A DNA stretch of 64,000 nucleotides from positions 141,765,283 to 141,829,282 of the forward strand of contig CM061921.1 of NCBI GenBank assembly GCA_031002005.1, read 5' to 3'. The notes under the pieces are model-generated. The model saw nothing but the letters and a program-made list of their open reading frames with translations. It was not told the DNA's origin and made no database searches. A program made the translations under genes and the position numbers. This document shows, piece after piece, positions 49,390 to 59,318 of the stretch. How positions within the stretch are numbered: position 1 is the first letter of the stretch; every line of letters starts with the position of its first letter. Source of the DNA: Vandiemenella viatica (lineage: Eukaryota > Arthropoda > Insecta > Orthoptera > Morabidae).

Positions 49390-49562
49390 TTCTCTGTTAT
49401 TCTGCCGGATAAGTTCTTCTGTCCACAACGTTTCGGCAGCAACCACCGCTGCCTTCATCAGGTGAGATGTCACAGCGCTATGACATCTCACCTGTTGAAG
49501 TCAGCAGAAGTTGCTGCCGAAACGTTGTGGGCAGAAGATCTTATCCGGCAGAATACCAGAGA
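49390..49562. repeat. Fold-back element with two hammerhead-like cores
   Basis: Arms of ~85 bp: TTCTCTGTTATTCTGCCGGA.. (49390) pairs with ..TCCGGCAGAATACCAGAGAA (49562), centre near 49478. The minus strand of the left arm contains CTGATGA (complement of 49455-49461), then A, stem GGCAGC, loop, GCTGCC and GAAAC (complement of 49430-49434). That is a hammerhead core with one extra base before stem II. The right arm on the plus strand has CTGTTGA (49492), GTCAGC..GCTGCC and GAAAC (49519-49523). If transcribed, either strand could fold. Confidence 0.6.
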
Positions 49563-50029
49563 AGAATTTTTGTTGTAATTTCACCACATTCGCGACATCT
49601 AATGATGGCTGTTGAGACTTACTGCTATATTAAATGCTTAGCTTCACTGAAGTTACACGCGTATTTTACAAAACTTGCATATTATTACGTAATCACCTTA
49701 AAATTCATATGGTTCAATAATCAATTTGAATCAGTCATAAGAAACACGTCATTATAGAATCATAATAAATTTGCTATCCAAAGTATCTATACTCAAAGTT
49801 AGAACACTTAGAATAGATCAACCCACTTATTATATAAAAAAAAGAGATGTAGAAATATAGTGAAACTTGTCAGTTATAATAAGAACAGTGATCACTAAAT
49901 TCTGGCAGTTTACCTGTACCTTTAATATCATACTGGCGTGGATATATGAGGCGGTATAGCCTGGCATGTAGTCATGATGTCTAATGTAATTTTGTGAAAG
50001 ATTATGGCATATCTGGTGTGACTGCTGCT
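49563..50029. other. AT-rich stretch, nothing recognised
   Basis: No family seen. Confidence 0.45.
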
Positions 50030-50990
50030 TTAGCTCCTATACAGTAGACTGATTGATGGCTGAAGCTACCAGTCCAGCTGGTCCCATAGCAACAAATCTG
50101 CCAGCTGGCGACAGCTCTACGGCAGTAGTTAAACACGTACTGAATGTCGGCCGGCACTACCCTGTCCCTTTGTAGTTGTGAGAAGCAGGGAGCCACAAGT
50201 GGTGTCAGAATATCTTTGACGCAGCGATTGTTTTCAGTGGTCTCCTGCTTTTACTAATAGGAGATTACTGCACACACCATAATGGCATAAGCTCTGGCGG
50301 AGTGACTCAACAGTAACGTTCCAACTTGTCCACTGTCCTGTTTCCGAGTAGGGAGTTCATCGAGTACAGCGAATGCTGGTTTCATTGCTAAAGAACAGCC
50401 ACACTCTCTCCACAAAACTGTAGATGAAGTCATCAAAATATAGGCGTCAATGAAAAAAGGTACGTCAATGTAAGTCTCCTTCTGCAAGTAGCCTGGCAAT
50501 AATGCGCTTGGACACAAGATCCTATAGTAATTGTTTCAGGATGGTGGAAAGAGACACCATTCGCGCTCATCGAACGACGAAACGATCTTCCATTTTTGTG
50601 GTCTTCGTTGATCGTCCAAACTCTTCCCGCGGAATATGTTTCCTCTCATAGTCCTACTTTCCCGACATAGTAGTATAACATGATCAGAACGATCCAGGTG
50701 GCAGGTGATTTGATGGAACGAACACCCTGCCTCCAACGATCCATTCTCTCTCAAACTCTCTATGTTATACTGTATATACCTGGGTTGAATGTATCACCAA
50801 GGCAAGCTAGCTATTCACTATAATAGCATATAACTTTACTAGGATTTCAGCACCACCCATTTGCAGTTTAATGCGCAGCCAAGCTAAAATCAGTTGCAGT
50901 ATTAGCTGTGATGGCGATGTGTTCCAATTTTCGTCCGTTTTCGATAATTTGTTACTGGTGCGCCAATTTTTATTACAGTCGGTGTATATA
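50030..50990 (-). pseudogene. Tc1-like transposase remnant
   Basis: The minus strand shows, in Tc1 order but in shifting frames: SFHQITCHLDRSDHV (first helix-turn-helix), STKTTKMEDRFVVRRARMVS (KTT..EDR, second helix-turn-helix), KRIIARLLAEGDLH, and farther down WLFFSNETSI (decayed VFSDESRF catalytic block) and RQRYSDTT (decayed QRYVDDIL). At 50951-50987 the plus strand GGTGCGCCAATTTTTATTAC-AGTCGGTGTA resembles a Tc1-type terminus; the opposite terminus was not found. Catalytic residues are lost and stops are frequent. Confidence 0.5.
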
Positions 50991-51185
50991 CATTAAAAGT
51001 ATAACTACAGGTAGTATTCGACACTGAGTGACATCAGGAGACTCTCATCAGTATTAGGAGATTCCTGTTAATATTAGGAGTGGAGGTATGCTGGTTCAGT
51101 TGAACTGAATACTAGAAAATGTTAAACCGGGGGCACAACAACGTGGTATTGTATCTAATCAATTGAACTTAAGTCATTATTATTA

Positions 51186-51995
51186 TTGCTATCGTTACGC
51201 CGAGATTCACTAAAAGTGTGTGGCGGAGGGTTCATTGCACCTATCCGGAAGGGATATGGCAGGAGGCGCCCATGTGCTATTGTGAGGAACCACCCCAGCA
51301 TTCGCCTGGAGCGATCTGGGAAAACCATGGAAAACCCAGAACAGGATGGCCGCAGTGCTTTATCGAAAGCTACTCCTGTCGAATTTTAAGTTTATACGCC
51401 CGGTAAATCTTTTCTACTCCATTCCCTAATCGCTCGTCGAAAAAATGAGTACATAAATGAATCGGTTCTGGCCCCGATTTCTCTTATCTTATTTTCGCTG
51501 TCATTCCGAGATATGAATGTTGCTGGTAGCAATATTTGTTTGCTGTCATTTCGAAATACGTCAGTCGTGAATTTTTCTACTAGCTTCGGTCGAGAGCAAC
51601 GCATTCGGTCTTCCAAACCTAACTCCTTCAACATCGCACTTACGCTTTCCCTCCAACTATATATACCTGTCAAGAATCGGGCGGCTCTTCTTTGGACCTT
51701 CTCTAATGCCTCAATTAACCTTTTTTGATGGGGACCCAATACAAAACAACAATATTTTAAGTGACGACGCACTAGTGACTTGTATGCAATTGATTTAACT
51801 TCGGGAGTGCAATGTTTTAAATTACGACCTAGAAATTAAAAGTTTTCACAATAACATTATCGATATGCTCATTCCACGACAAATTATTACGAATTGTTAC
51901 ACCTAGGTATTTAGCGGAATCTACCGTTCTAACGAAAGTACCATTAATTGTATATTCAGAGCTAAATGGTGTCACCTTTTTAGTTACACGCAGAA
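51186..51995 (-). pseudogene. LINE-B, Jockey/CR1-type reverse transcriptase C-terminus
   Basis: The minus strand reads KVTPFSSEYTINGTFVRTVD, YLGVTIRNNLSWNEHIDNV, then the frame at 51772-51392: GPHQKRLIEALEKVQRRAAR, FLTGIYSWRESVSAMLKELG, RNDSENKIREIGARTDSF and FFRRAIREWSRKDLPGV. This is the thumb and tail of a non-LTR reverse transcriptase, related to but distinct from LINE-A. The 3' UTR ends near 51186 in an (AAT)n-like tail (complement of ATTATTATTATTGC). 5'-truncated. Confidence 0.85.
51281..51351 (-). mobile_element. SINE-1 body fragment inside LINE-B 3' UTR
   Basis: GAGGAACCACCCCAGCATTC-GCCTGGAGCGATCTGGG and AAAACCATGGAAAACCCAGA match the SINE-1 body on the minus strand. It lacks head and tail, so it may be a remnant, or shared sequence between the LINE and SINE. 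Confidence 0.65.
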
Positions 51996-52624
51996 TAAAG
52001 TGTTTCCTCCCAACTATCTGCTGCGCAACTTACATCAGGCTACTCAGTCTTCGTGTCTTCACAAAAGTTCACGTTATAACTGCCTGCTAAGCCAACACGA
52101 GCTCCGACCATATGACGAATAAACTAAGAAATGAACAATAGAGGTGACTAGATGACTCATGCGAAAATTTTGCGAATACGATGAATAGGTGGTTTATATC
52201 AGGATGAAAGAAGAACTGCCTCTTTTGTTGCAATTGCTTGTTTGTTTAGTGTAATAAGTACGTAACAAAATACTTATAAGATATTACGAAACAATGAGGA
52301 AAACTTTTTGGACGCATAAAGCATATGTATCACAAACTGTCATCGACCTTCACAGAATACAACTAACCTGAAAAAAATATACACAGCATATGAACATATC
52401 TATGATGTGTTGCTGCGATCGTAGACCCTAAGAAAATTTCGCGGATAACATGTTTACACAGGTATTATATAGCAAGACAGAAATGTTTCCGTAACAGAAA
52501 AAATGTAAAAAAAACCCAGACACAGTTTATTGATATCTTTGTGATATGTGCTGCTGTTATCTAGCGGTTTAGTTCTGAATTGTATCATACGCGCGGCCTT
52601 CGTAGTTATTACTTTTTCTATTTT
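51996..52624. other. Nothing recognised
   Basis: AT-rich, no family seen. Confidence 0.45.
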
Positions 52625-52945
52625 TAAGGGTTAAATTCCAAGAAGTTTTGTTCTTAATGCATGATGTTACCTAAATGGACACCTTAATTTTTAAAATTAT
52701 ACTCATTTTTCAATTTCAGTTAGGTATTAAGGAAGATAATGGCTTGTGACAAGAAAAAATAAGTTGCAGAAATATTGATACTTTTGCATTTTAAGGGTCG
52801 AATTCGGAAAAATTCCTTTCTTAAAATATAATGTGAGCAAAGTGGAGACCTTAATCTTCAAAATGGTACCTCATTTATCGATTTCGTTCAGGTATGAAAG
52901 GAAATAAATTTTTTTTGACAAAAAAAAAGGTTTTAGAAACGTTTG
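52625..52945. repeat. Diverged tandem pair, ~160-bp units
   Basis: Unit 1 (from ~52625) and unit 2 (from ~52788) share, in order, TTTTAAGGGT, AATTC, GACACCTTAAT / GAGACCTTAAT, TTnAAAATnnTACTCATTT, TCnnTTTCnnTTAGGTAT and TGACAAnAAAAAA. Identity is about 70% by eye. No coding. This could be part of a satellite or an internal repeat of a transposon. Confidence 0.6.
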
Positions 52946-53512
52946 AGGGAGAGACTTGTGCGATGATTAGCTTGAGACTCTTTTGAGCAGTCAAAGGGGT
53001 GCGTGGGACTAGAAGCTCGACTGTGGAATACCATCCTCTCCCGTTTACACTATCTGTTTCCGTATAAATTGCCCGTTGGAAAAGAAATACCCTATCCTCC
53101 CACCATTTTTGGAAACTTGTTACATCATGATGCCTCTAGTTTCTACCCTTCCCCCCCTCCCCAACCCCATTACATTCTGAAGGTGGTAGTTGCTTATGGC
53201 GGGAGCTGCACTTGAAAAAATACGGCTGCTTCTAAACCTTCACTAGATCAATAACTGATGTAAGATGTGAATATTTAAATACGGTACATAAAATTTAAAG
53301 CACAAATTAATACTCATCGCCACTGATTAATAATTGATATTGTCCTTCAACGTAATTTCGTAGCACTATATCATTCAGTGCATTGTGATATGGGTGCTCT
53401 ACTATAACAGCAGAGAAGTACGGTAGCATTCTGTCAGTCATCAGATATTCAGTGTTTAGAATATCTAGTTTTCATAACTACCGCGAACTGAAATTCAAAT
53501 GGCTTTTGTAAG
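52946..53512. other. Nothing recognised
   Basis: A C-rich patch (CCCCCCCTCCCC) lies at 53150-53161, otherwise AT-rich. Confidence 0.4.
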
Positions 53513-53690
53513 ATAACTTCTTCTTCTTCTGCGTATCCAGTATTAGGCCTGTTACGGTCTCAATCCATCTTCTTATTAGTCGTCCTACACTTCCTGCCTC
53601 TTTGTTGGTATTTGAGGTTTTTTCGTGGGATCCGGTCCGTCTTCATTCGTAGTACGTCATCTGTCCAAGATATTCTGTAGTATTGCGCAG
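53513..53690 (-). pseudogene. C-terminal scrap of an RTE-type LINE
   Basis: The minus strand reads WTDDVLRMKTDRIPRK, then with frame breaks GRPTRRWI and TVTGLILD. This is the usual end of endonuclease-reverse transcriptase ORFs (..RRGRPR.RW..). It differs from the other RTE copies here, so it is a second RTE-like family. Confidence 0.5.
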
Positions 53691-55130
53691 TTTGGTTTAA
53701 TATAATTGTGCTTTATTAAGAGTTCATAAAAGGAAGCAATAAATTAAAAGCTTTACTGTAGGACCCGTATGCGATTCAGCCACAAAGGAAAGATAGACTA
53801 AATGATTTTGAATGTTGGAAGGAAGTTCCTAATAATATTAATCAACGGTCAAAAGTTCTGCTTTATGTTAACGACAATACCAAAAAAAGATATGTTATGA
53901 TGGTACTGTAAATTTATCAAAGGAAAGCATGGCTTACGATTCAGCCCTTCCGGACTGCAGCCAATAAAAAAAAATCCTTCTGCGGAAGATTTTCGGAAAT
54001 AAAGGATTTAGATTTTAATTTGTTTGTTCTCATACCGTTTAGACGGGAGGGAATTCTTGATGATTTAGTACTTAGTGTCTAATTTCCCGAAAACAACACT
54101 TCACTAGGCCAACGAAATTATTAGGAAATGTAGTGCTAGTGATTTTTCGTTCGTATATTGCTTAACACAGTCATTAGCGTTCTCACCTATATTTAATTAT
54201 CAGGGCAGCTGATTCATTAGTTGAAGTCTTATTGAGGAATCATTTTATATTCATCGGGCTCGTGCACTTAAAAGCATTAAAATTACACATTTCAGTAACA
54301 AAACTAAGAACATTAATTCGTCGGTTAGTGTCCTAATAATGTTTATACACAAATTGGTGACTGTAATAATGATTTTTCAAATCATAACTTGTGTATGTAT
54401 GCAAAAAATTAGTAAAGAGTCACATTTCTCTGTTAAATTCCAGTTTAATTAATATTTAAATCCTTTTGGAAACAACTTTCTTCAAATTCCCTTCTGTCAA
54501 GCGTCTAGCTTTAATTCTTGATGATGCAACTGATATTAAGTTATTAAAACTTCTGTACAACTCTTATAATTTTGGTCTATCGCTTTCATTCTTACTGCAT
54601 ACGAGCTCACATAAAAAAATTTGTTAGAAGAATCTTGTTTGTTATTTGTTCCTTTCTTCTTTTGTCGTCACATTCTGAATAAACCATCACATGAGAATAA
54701 GGATTTTTTATAGTGTTATTGCTATGGATCTAGCTGCACATTCGTTTTCGTTTGATAAATCAATCAATAACGTTTTTCTTCAAGAATATCGAGGGTATAC
54801 ACCGTACGCATTATCGAACATAGCATTTTGAATGAGATTAAGTTATGAGGCAAACGAGAATTTGAGACTCGAAATGTTTTCGGGAGTATCGTCTGCTGCC
54901 GCCTGATTATTGTATCTAGACCGTCCCGCTCAGCAGTCCGAAGCGACAGGAAAGAAGCTTATGGTTTTACAACTCGTTCTCCACGAGTTCCCTAAGCTGA
55001 AATACTTTCTATCACTGCAGCGGAAGTGCTGTCATCGGAAACGGTCATCAGACACAATATGACTTCTACGGTATTGCTCAGCCGCGATCCTCACAAAAAC
55101 TGCATTTTGGAAGGTCTGTAAGTTTGTTAC
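53691..55130. other. Nothing recognised
   Basis: 1.4 kb AT-rich, becoming GC-balanced after 54880. No gene or known repeat. Confidence 0.4.
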
Positions 55131-55328
55131 AATTACCAACATGGAAGTAGTCTTCTCGGGAGACTAGCCGAGTAATTAAGGTGTCTCCACACGATATTTC
55201 GGCGATCTGAGCCTCTGTCGCCATCTTCTGGTGAAGTGCCGGATCCGTCGGAAGGCATGCTCTTATAGCCTCCGAATGCGCGCGTGGTTGACGTGCGCGC
55301 CGCTGGTTCTTATATAATTACCAACATG
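55131..55328 (-). mobile_element. 172-bp insertion with hammerhead-like core and 13-bp flanking repeats
   Basis: AATTACCAACATG lies at 55131-55143 and again at 55316-55328, bracketing 172 bp. On the minus strand the insert has CAGAAGATGGCGA, a 12-base loop, TCGCC and GAAATATCGTGTG: a stem II of five pairs followed by GAAA, as in hammerhead cores, with one extra base before the stem. AGTCTTCTCGGGAGACT forms a small hairpin at the other end. The GC-rich part (CGCGCGTGG..GCGCGCC) precedes the core. The same 13-mer also occurs once at 18056-18068, so it might be repeat sequence and not a target duplication. Confidence 0.55.
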
Positions 55329-55498
55329 TTTACATTCATGATCTATTTCCTAACAGAACTGTATTGATATTAGTATCAACAAAACTTGCATCAACCATAT
55401 TATTACACATTTAAATAAGAGTTTCGAAAATAGATGATAGTAATACATGGAAAATAGGTGAGATTAATAAGCATCGTAGATAACGCTCTTACTCCAGA

Positions 55499-55618
55499 AG
55501 AATGCCGGGATGGTTCCTTCAAAACACCATGGCCGAATTCCTTCCCATTCCTTGCCCCCAGTCCTTTCCCTTCTCTAATGTCCTCGACGTCGACGAGGCG
55601 TAAAGCTATGAGGAAAAA
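55499..55618 (+). mobile_element. SINE-1, 5'-truncated
   Basis: It starts at GAATGCCGGGATGGTTCCTT in the body and keeps CCATGGCCGAATTCCTTCCC, CCTCGACGTCGACGAGGCGT and a short A-rich tail. No tRNA-like head. The retained part is close to consensus, so this is a young or well-kept copy. Confidence 0.9.
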
Positions 55619-55749
55619 ATGTGAATGATGAACACAGATGGAATAATTGCATTAAATATAAATTTTAAGTATGATACAGGATTCACACGCATATGGGAAC
55701 TCGGAGGTAATACGGATGATATGTAATATGATTCAGGGAAAATAAATTG

Positions 55750-56990
55750 GACTGTTATTCATTCCTGCAAGCGGTACGTCTCTGAATATGATGAAATTAT
55801 TTTGAAGCGAAGATTAATGTTCATCACATATCAACTTTACGGAAGATATATTTCGTGCAAACTCTGAATGCAAGAAAAACGAGACATACTGAAGATAATA
55901 CAACACACAGAGATTTTGTTGCATTGAAGAAAACAGTTAAAATAATTATGGGAATAAAGGAGCAAGCTCTTCAAAAATTTCAGATCACTGGAAAAAATTA
56001 ATTATTCCATGATAAGGGGAGAAAATACAAAAACTCTCAAAGCGACGAAGACAGGCAGCAGTATTAATTTTTAAAAATGAAATGTAGAAGATATTCAGAA
56101 CAAGGGATGCAAGGAACTGTGAAGGCAAATGATTAGTTAACTGTGTAGCATAGGTGAATTTAGAAAAATGAAACAAAAATCTGAGTGAATGGGAAAAAAG
56201 TATTAACATGAAACGTAGCGATTGTAAATTTGAGAACGAAGAATGGAGAGATGGTAACAATGGGACTTTTTTCTTTTTATGCTCTACTGTTCTTATAAGG
56301 GCGGAAATGTTTACAAAGCCTAACCTAACCCAAGTCAAGCCTCCCCCCCCCCTCCCCAAACCAAAATCCTGGATCCGTCACTGGGTAGGGAAATCTGGAA
56401 TAAACAGAAACGAAAGCGATGTATAACGGAGATGATAAAAACATCAATCAATTAACTATAAAAATGGAAAAGATCCAGAAGATAAAGAAAAATTGTTTAT
56501 AAAGTAAACTTAAAGCCATAGCTTAAGCGAAGCTGATATACTGTATATTTTTCAAAAAGCTATTAGAAAACACCTTAGTTAAAAGACGAAATGTTTTACT
56601 TTCAAACTTTGACCCAGGGAGCAAAAAGAACTTGGCATATCAGTATAATCTGAGCACAACTTTTAATAGTTGCTAAGCACCAACGAAGGAAAAAAAGATA
56701 TATTGTTTAAGTTTTGGTGTTATAAAATGATCTTGAAAACTGAGTGGCCAGATCAAGCACGAAATAAACACGTCCTGAAAGTGTTTTGTGAAGAAAGTAG
56801 TCTTTAGAGGAACATCAAGGGAAAAAAAGAACAGATGGGTCAGTAGGTCAGATTTTGAGAAATGCAGGGGTCAATAATTTTATAATGGAAGATGTAGTTA
56901 AGACGTTAACTGCTGATGGCAAGTTGAGAATATGGGCGGTAATGTCTGGAGAAAAATGAGTTCATGTTCTGCAGAGATGAATGTTTGCAA
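55750..56990 (+). pseudogene. Decayed RTE-like LINE
   Basis: Plus-strand pieces from 56725 align with the family C-terminus: MILKTEWPDQARNKHVLKVF against LKIKWTDKVRNERVLDMM, then EESSL, NIKGKKEQMGQ and NAGVNNFI-like residues (RRDRLVGHILRHAGLVNLLV in better copies). The stretch 55860-56200 (ARKTRHTEDNTTHRDFVALK..) looks like the endonuclease-RT linker. The polymerase core is missing, so an internal deletion is likely. Confidence 0.55.
56312..56388. repeat. C-rich terminus of a possible MITE
   Basis: AGCCTAACCTAACCCAAGTC, a C10 run, then CCAAACCAAAATCCTGGATC-CGTCACTG. The reversed reading CAGTGACGGATCCAGGATTT followed by a G run resembles a terminus style seen in many arthropod MITEs. The other end is not identified. 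It lies inside the decayed RTE. Confidence 0.35.
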
Positions 56991-57367
56991 ACAAAAATTC
57001 AGAATAAAGAAAAATTATTTTAGATATTACTTACCTTCCGTCCCTGGTTGATTAAAGCAACCCTCTAAAAGGTTAATTTTATTATTTTATTTCATTTGGA
57101 TATAGGTAAAAATTTGCATGAATAAAGTAATTAGTAATTAAAACTTCGTAAAATGTTTTTGAAATAATATTCAGTGGAATCAACTACGAAAGAGTAAGAA
57201 ATGTAACAATATATATTTTCTGGTGTTCTCTTATAATAGCGATAAAAACTTACATATATATAAATTAAGTGAACAACTGACTAATAACTAATACCACATT
57301 AGCTGCATCAACAAACTATTTTTAAAAAGTTATCTGTGATTCCAGGATGTTCATTATTGGATAAGTT
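56991..57367. other. AT-rich stretch, nothing recognised
   Basis: No family seen. Confidence 0.5.
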
Positions 57368-57618
57368 TATTTTTTTTTATTTTATTTTTTTTATGGCTTT
57401 CGGCAGCTGAGGCCATACAGCCAGCTCAATGTGATTATTATAGCTTCCAGTGAATCAGTCGTCATCCAGTGTTTATATATTGTATCATCTAAGTTTGGAC
57501 ACCACAGGACGGACAGGACATTCACACAACACTTAACATCCATGCCCGCGGCCGGATTCGAACTGGCGACCTTCGACTCGCGGAGCTAGTACTCTAGCCC
57601 CTACGCTACCGAGGCCGG
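57368..57618 (-). mobile_element. SINE-4 copy
   Basis: The minus strand begins CCGGCCTCGGTAGCGTAGGG (A-box-like GGTAGCGTAGGGG), GTACTAGCTCCGCGAGTCG and CCAGTTCGAATCCGGCCGC (excellent B box), then ATGGATGTTAAGTGTTGTGT, and ends GGCTGTATGGCCTCAGC.., GCCATAAAAAAAATAAAATA. The head folds well as a tRNA-like cloverleaf by eye and is unlike SINE-1, -2 or -3. Single copy in this window. It sits 10 bp from the LINE-A 3' end at 57629. Confidence 0.75.
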
Positions 57619-57628
57619 AAATTTGGTT

Positions 57629-58120
57629 TAATTACAGTGGAGCGAACGCTCCGGTGGAAATTTCCGTACACACCCGGTTTTCCTCTTTCCTTTTCCCGCA
57701 TACCTGTGCCCCTACTAATTCCAACTTTTAAATATTTTCAGCGGTTTTGGTAAATTATTCAGCATTTCTCTTGGTAATTTATTCTAATCCCTGACCCCGT
57801 TACCATCAAAAGAAAATCTTCCCACACTCTTATGCCTGAAATCGAGTGCCAGCTTGTGGTCATAGTCTTCTTTTCCCTTCCGTGCACCTTTCTTAATTAT
57901 TCCACCAATATATTTCCACGCCTCAACACAAATATACGCCTTGTACTCCCTCATGACTCTCTTCACCCTCCCACCCTCCTCCTGTCTCCCATTCCAGTTC
58001 CTTTATCATATAAGTTACAGATTGTTTTATCTGCGGTAATTTCCAGAGACAAATGTAGCAGCCCTTCTTTGCCCCCCCCCCTTCCAACTCCTGTATTTGA
58101 TACTCAAAATGTATATCACA
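57629..58120 (-). pseudogene. LINE-A, 3' fragment
   Basis: The minus strand reads CDIHFEYQIQELEGGG (LINE-A: PHFTYQIQELQRVQ), SVTYMIKELEWE, VMREYKAYICVEAWKYIGGI, KLALDFRHKSVGRFSFDGNG and VRD, then the 3' UTR with CCACCGGAGCGTTCGCTCC and TAATTAAACC. It fills in the region between the polymerase thumb and the RDWN tail better than the other copies. 5'-truncated, with frame breaks. Confidence 0.85.
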
Positions 58121-59318
58121 CATTTATTCTGAATAATTACAAATGGAGACAAAGTATCATCAACAGAACGAAATACTTCAGTTGGTGGGAACAAAGAACT
58201 AACACTGTTAAACGTTAGTAATTCCTTTACTTATCGTGGTTTGATTAATTTCAAGCTGTGTTTATTTTACAGTCTACTCGTATGTTATATTATTCGCGGT
58301 GCTTCTAGGAAGCTGAAACTGATATTAATAGTGGAGAGGTACGTTTAATTTTAAATCCATGTACAACACCAGATAAATGTGTAGAGTACCCAGTTGATTG
58401 CGAAGATGTAGTTGGTGTTTCACAGAAAATCATTGCGCCCCCGACTGATGGCTAAATAGTGTCATAAACGTCTGGCAGAGATCGTATACTCTAGCGCTTT
58501 TGGCCCCTGTTTCAGTTCGTAGAAGGCACGGATTCGCAAAAAAAAAAGATGGTATCCACATTGTTATATACAATTGTACGGCGATGTTTGCGTAAGTGTA
58601 GTTAGAAATAAGACTGAATGACTGCAATACTATCTGAAACTTTATCAGTTTGTTGTTTCTCCTCCCCCACGTATGAACGTGTTCCATAGCGTGTTGTTGC
58701 TTTTGAGAGGAAAATTACGAGTATTTCGCATGACTACTAATTCGTATTTTGTCAGACTTTTCGAGGAACTACAGGAAAACTCTTCTCATTTCCTTCTGCT
58801 TATCAGCCGTGTTTCCCATTAAGCAACAAGCTAAGAGGTTGATTTTTGTCTGTCCGGCGTCTACCAGCCTATAAGTTTACTGCAATTAAGGATCAAAAGA
58901 CAAAATTCTGTTATTGATAACTGATAGTTGGTGTTTTATTTGTTTCCCACGTATCGACGCGACGGTACAAGTTCGAAGGTGCCTCATTACTTTCTACCTC
59001 GTAGTGAAATAGTCATTACTTAAACTGTAGCTACTGGATGAACTCGTGTCTGTACCACATGAAGTTTTGCAAGGAATACACCAGAAAAAGCGACTTTCAT
59101 TATTGTACCATAGCTACTTATAAAGTCTTTGTGAAAGTTATTTATGAATCTTTCTATGGAATTTACTTTCACGAAGATATGTTTGTGTTATCTGTAACCT
59201 GAGGGTAGCTTCTCCTTACTGTGTGCGTCATGAAGTAGAAAATATAATTTAATTTCATATTATAGTATTCAGGGTTTTTCTTTGTTTTACTTTACAGGTT
59301 AGTTTGATTTATTGCTTA
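58121..59318. other. Nothing recognised
   Basis: No family seen; short frames only. Confidence 0.4.
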
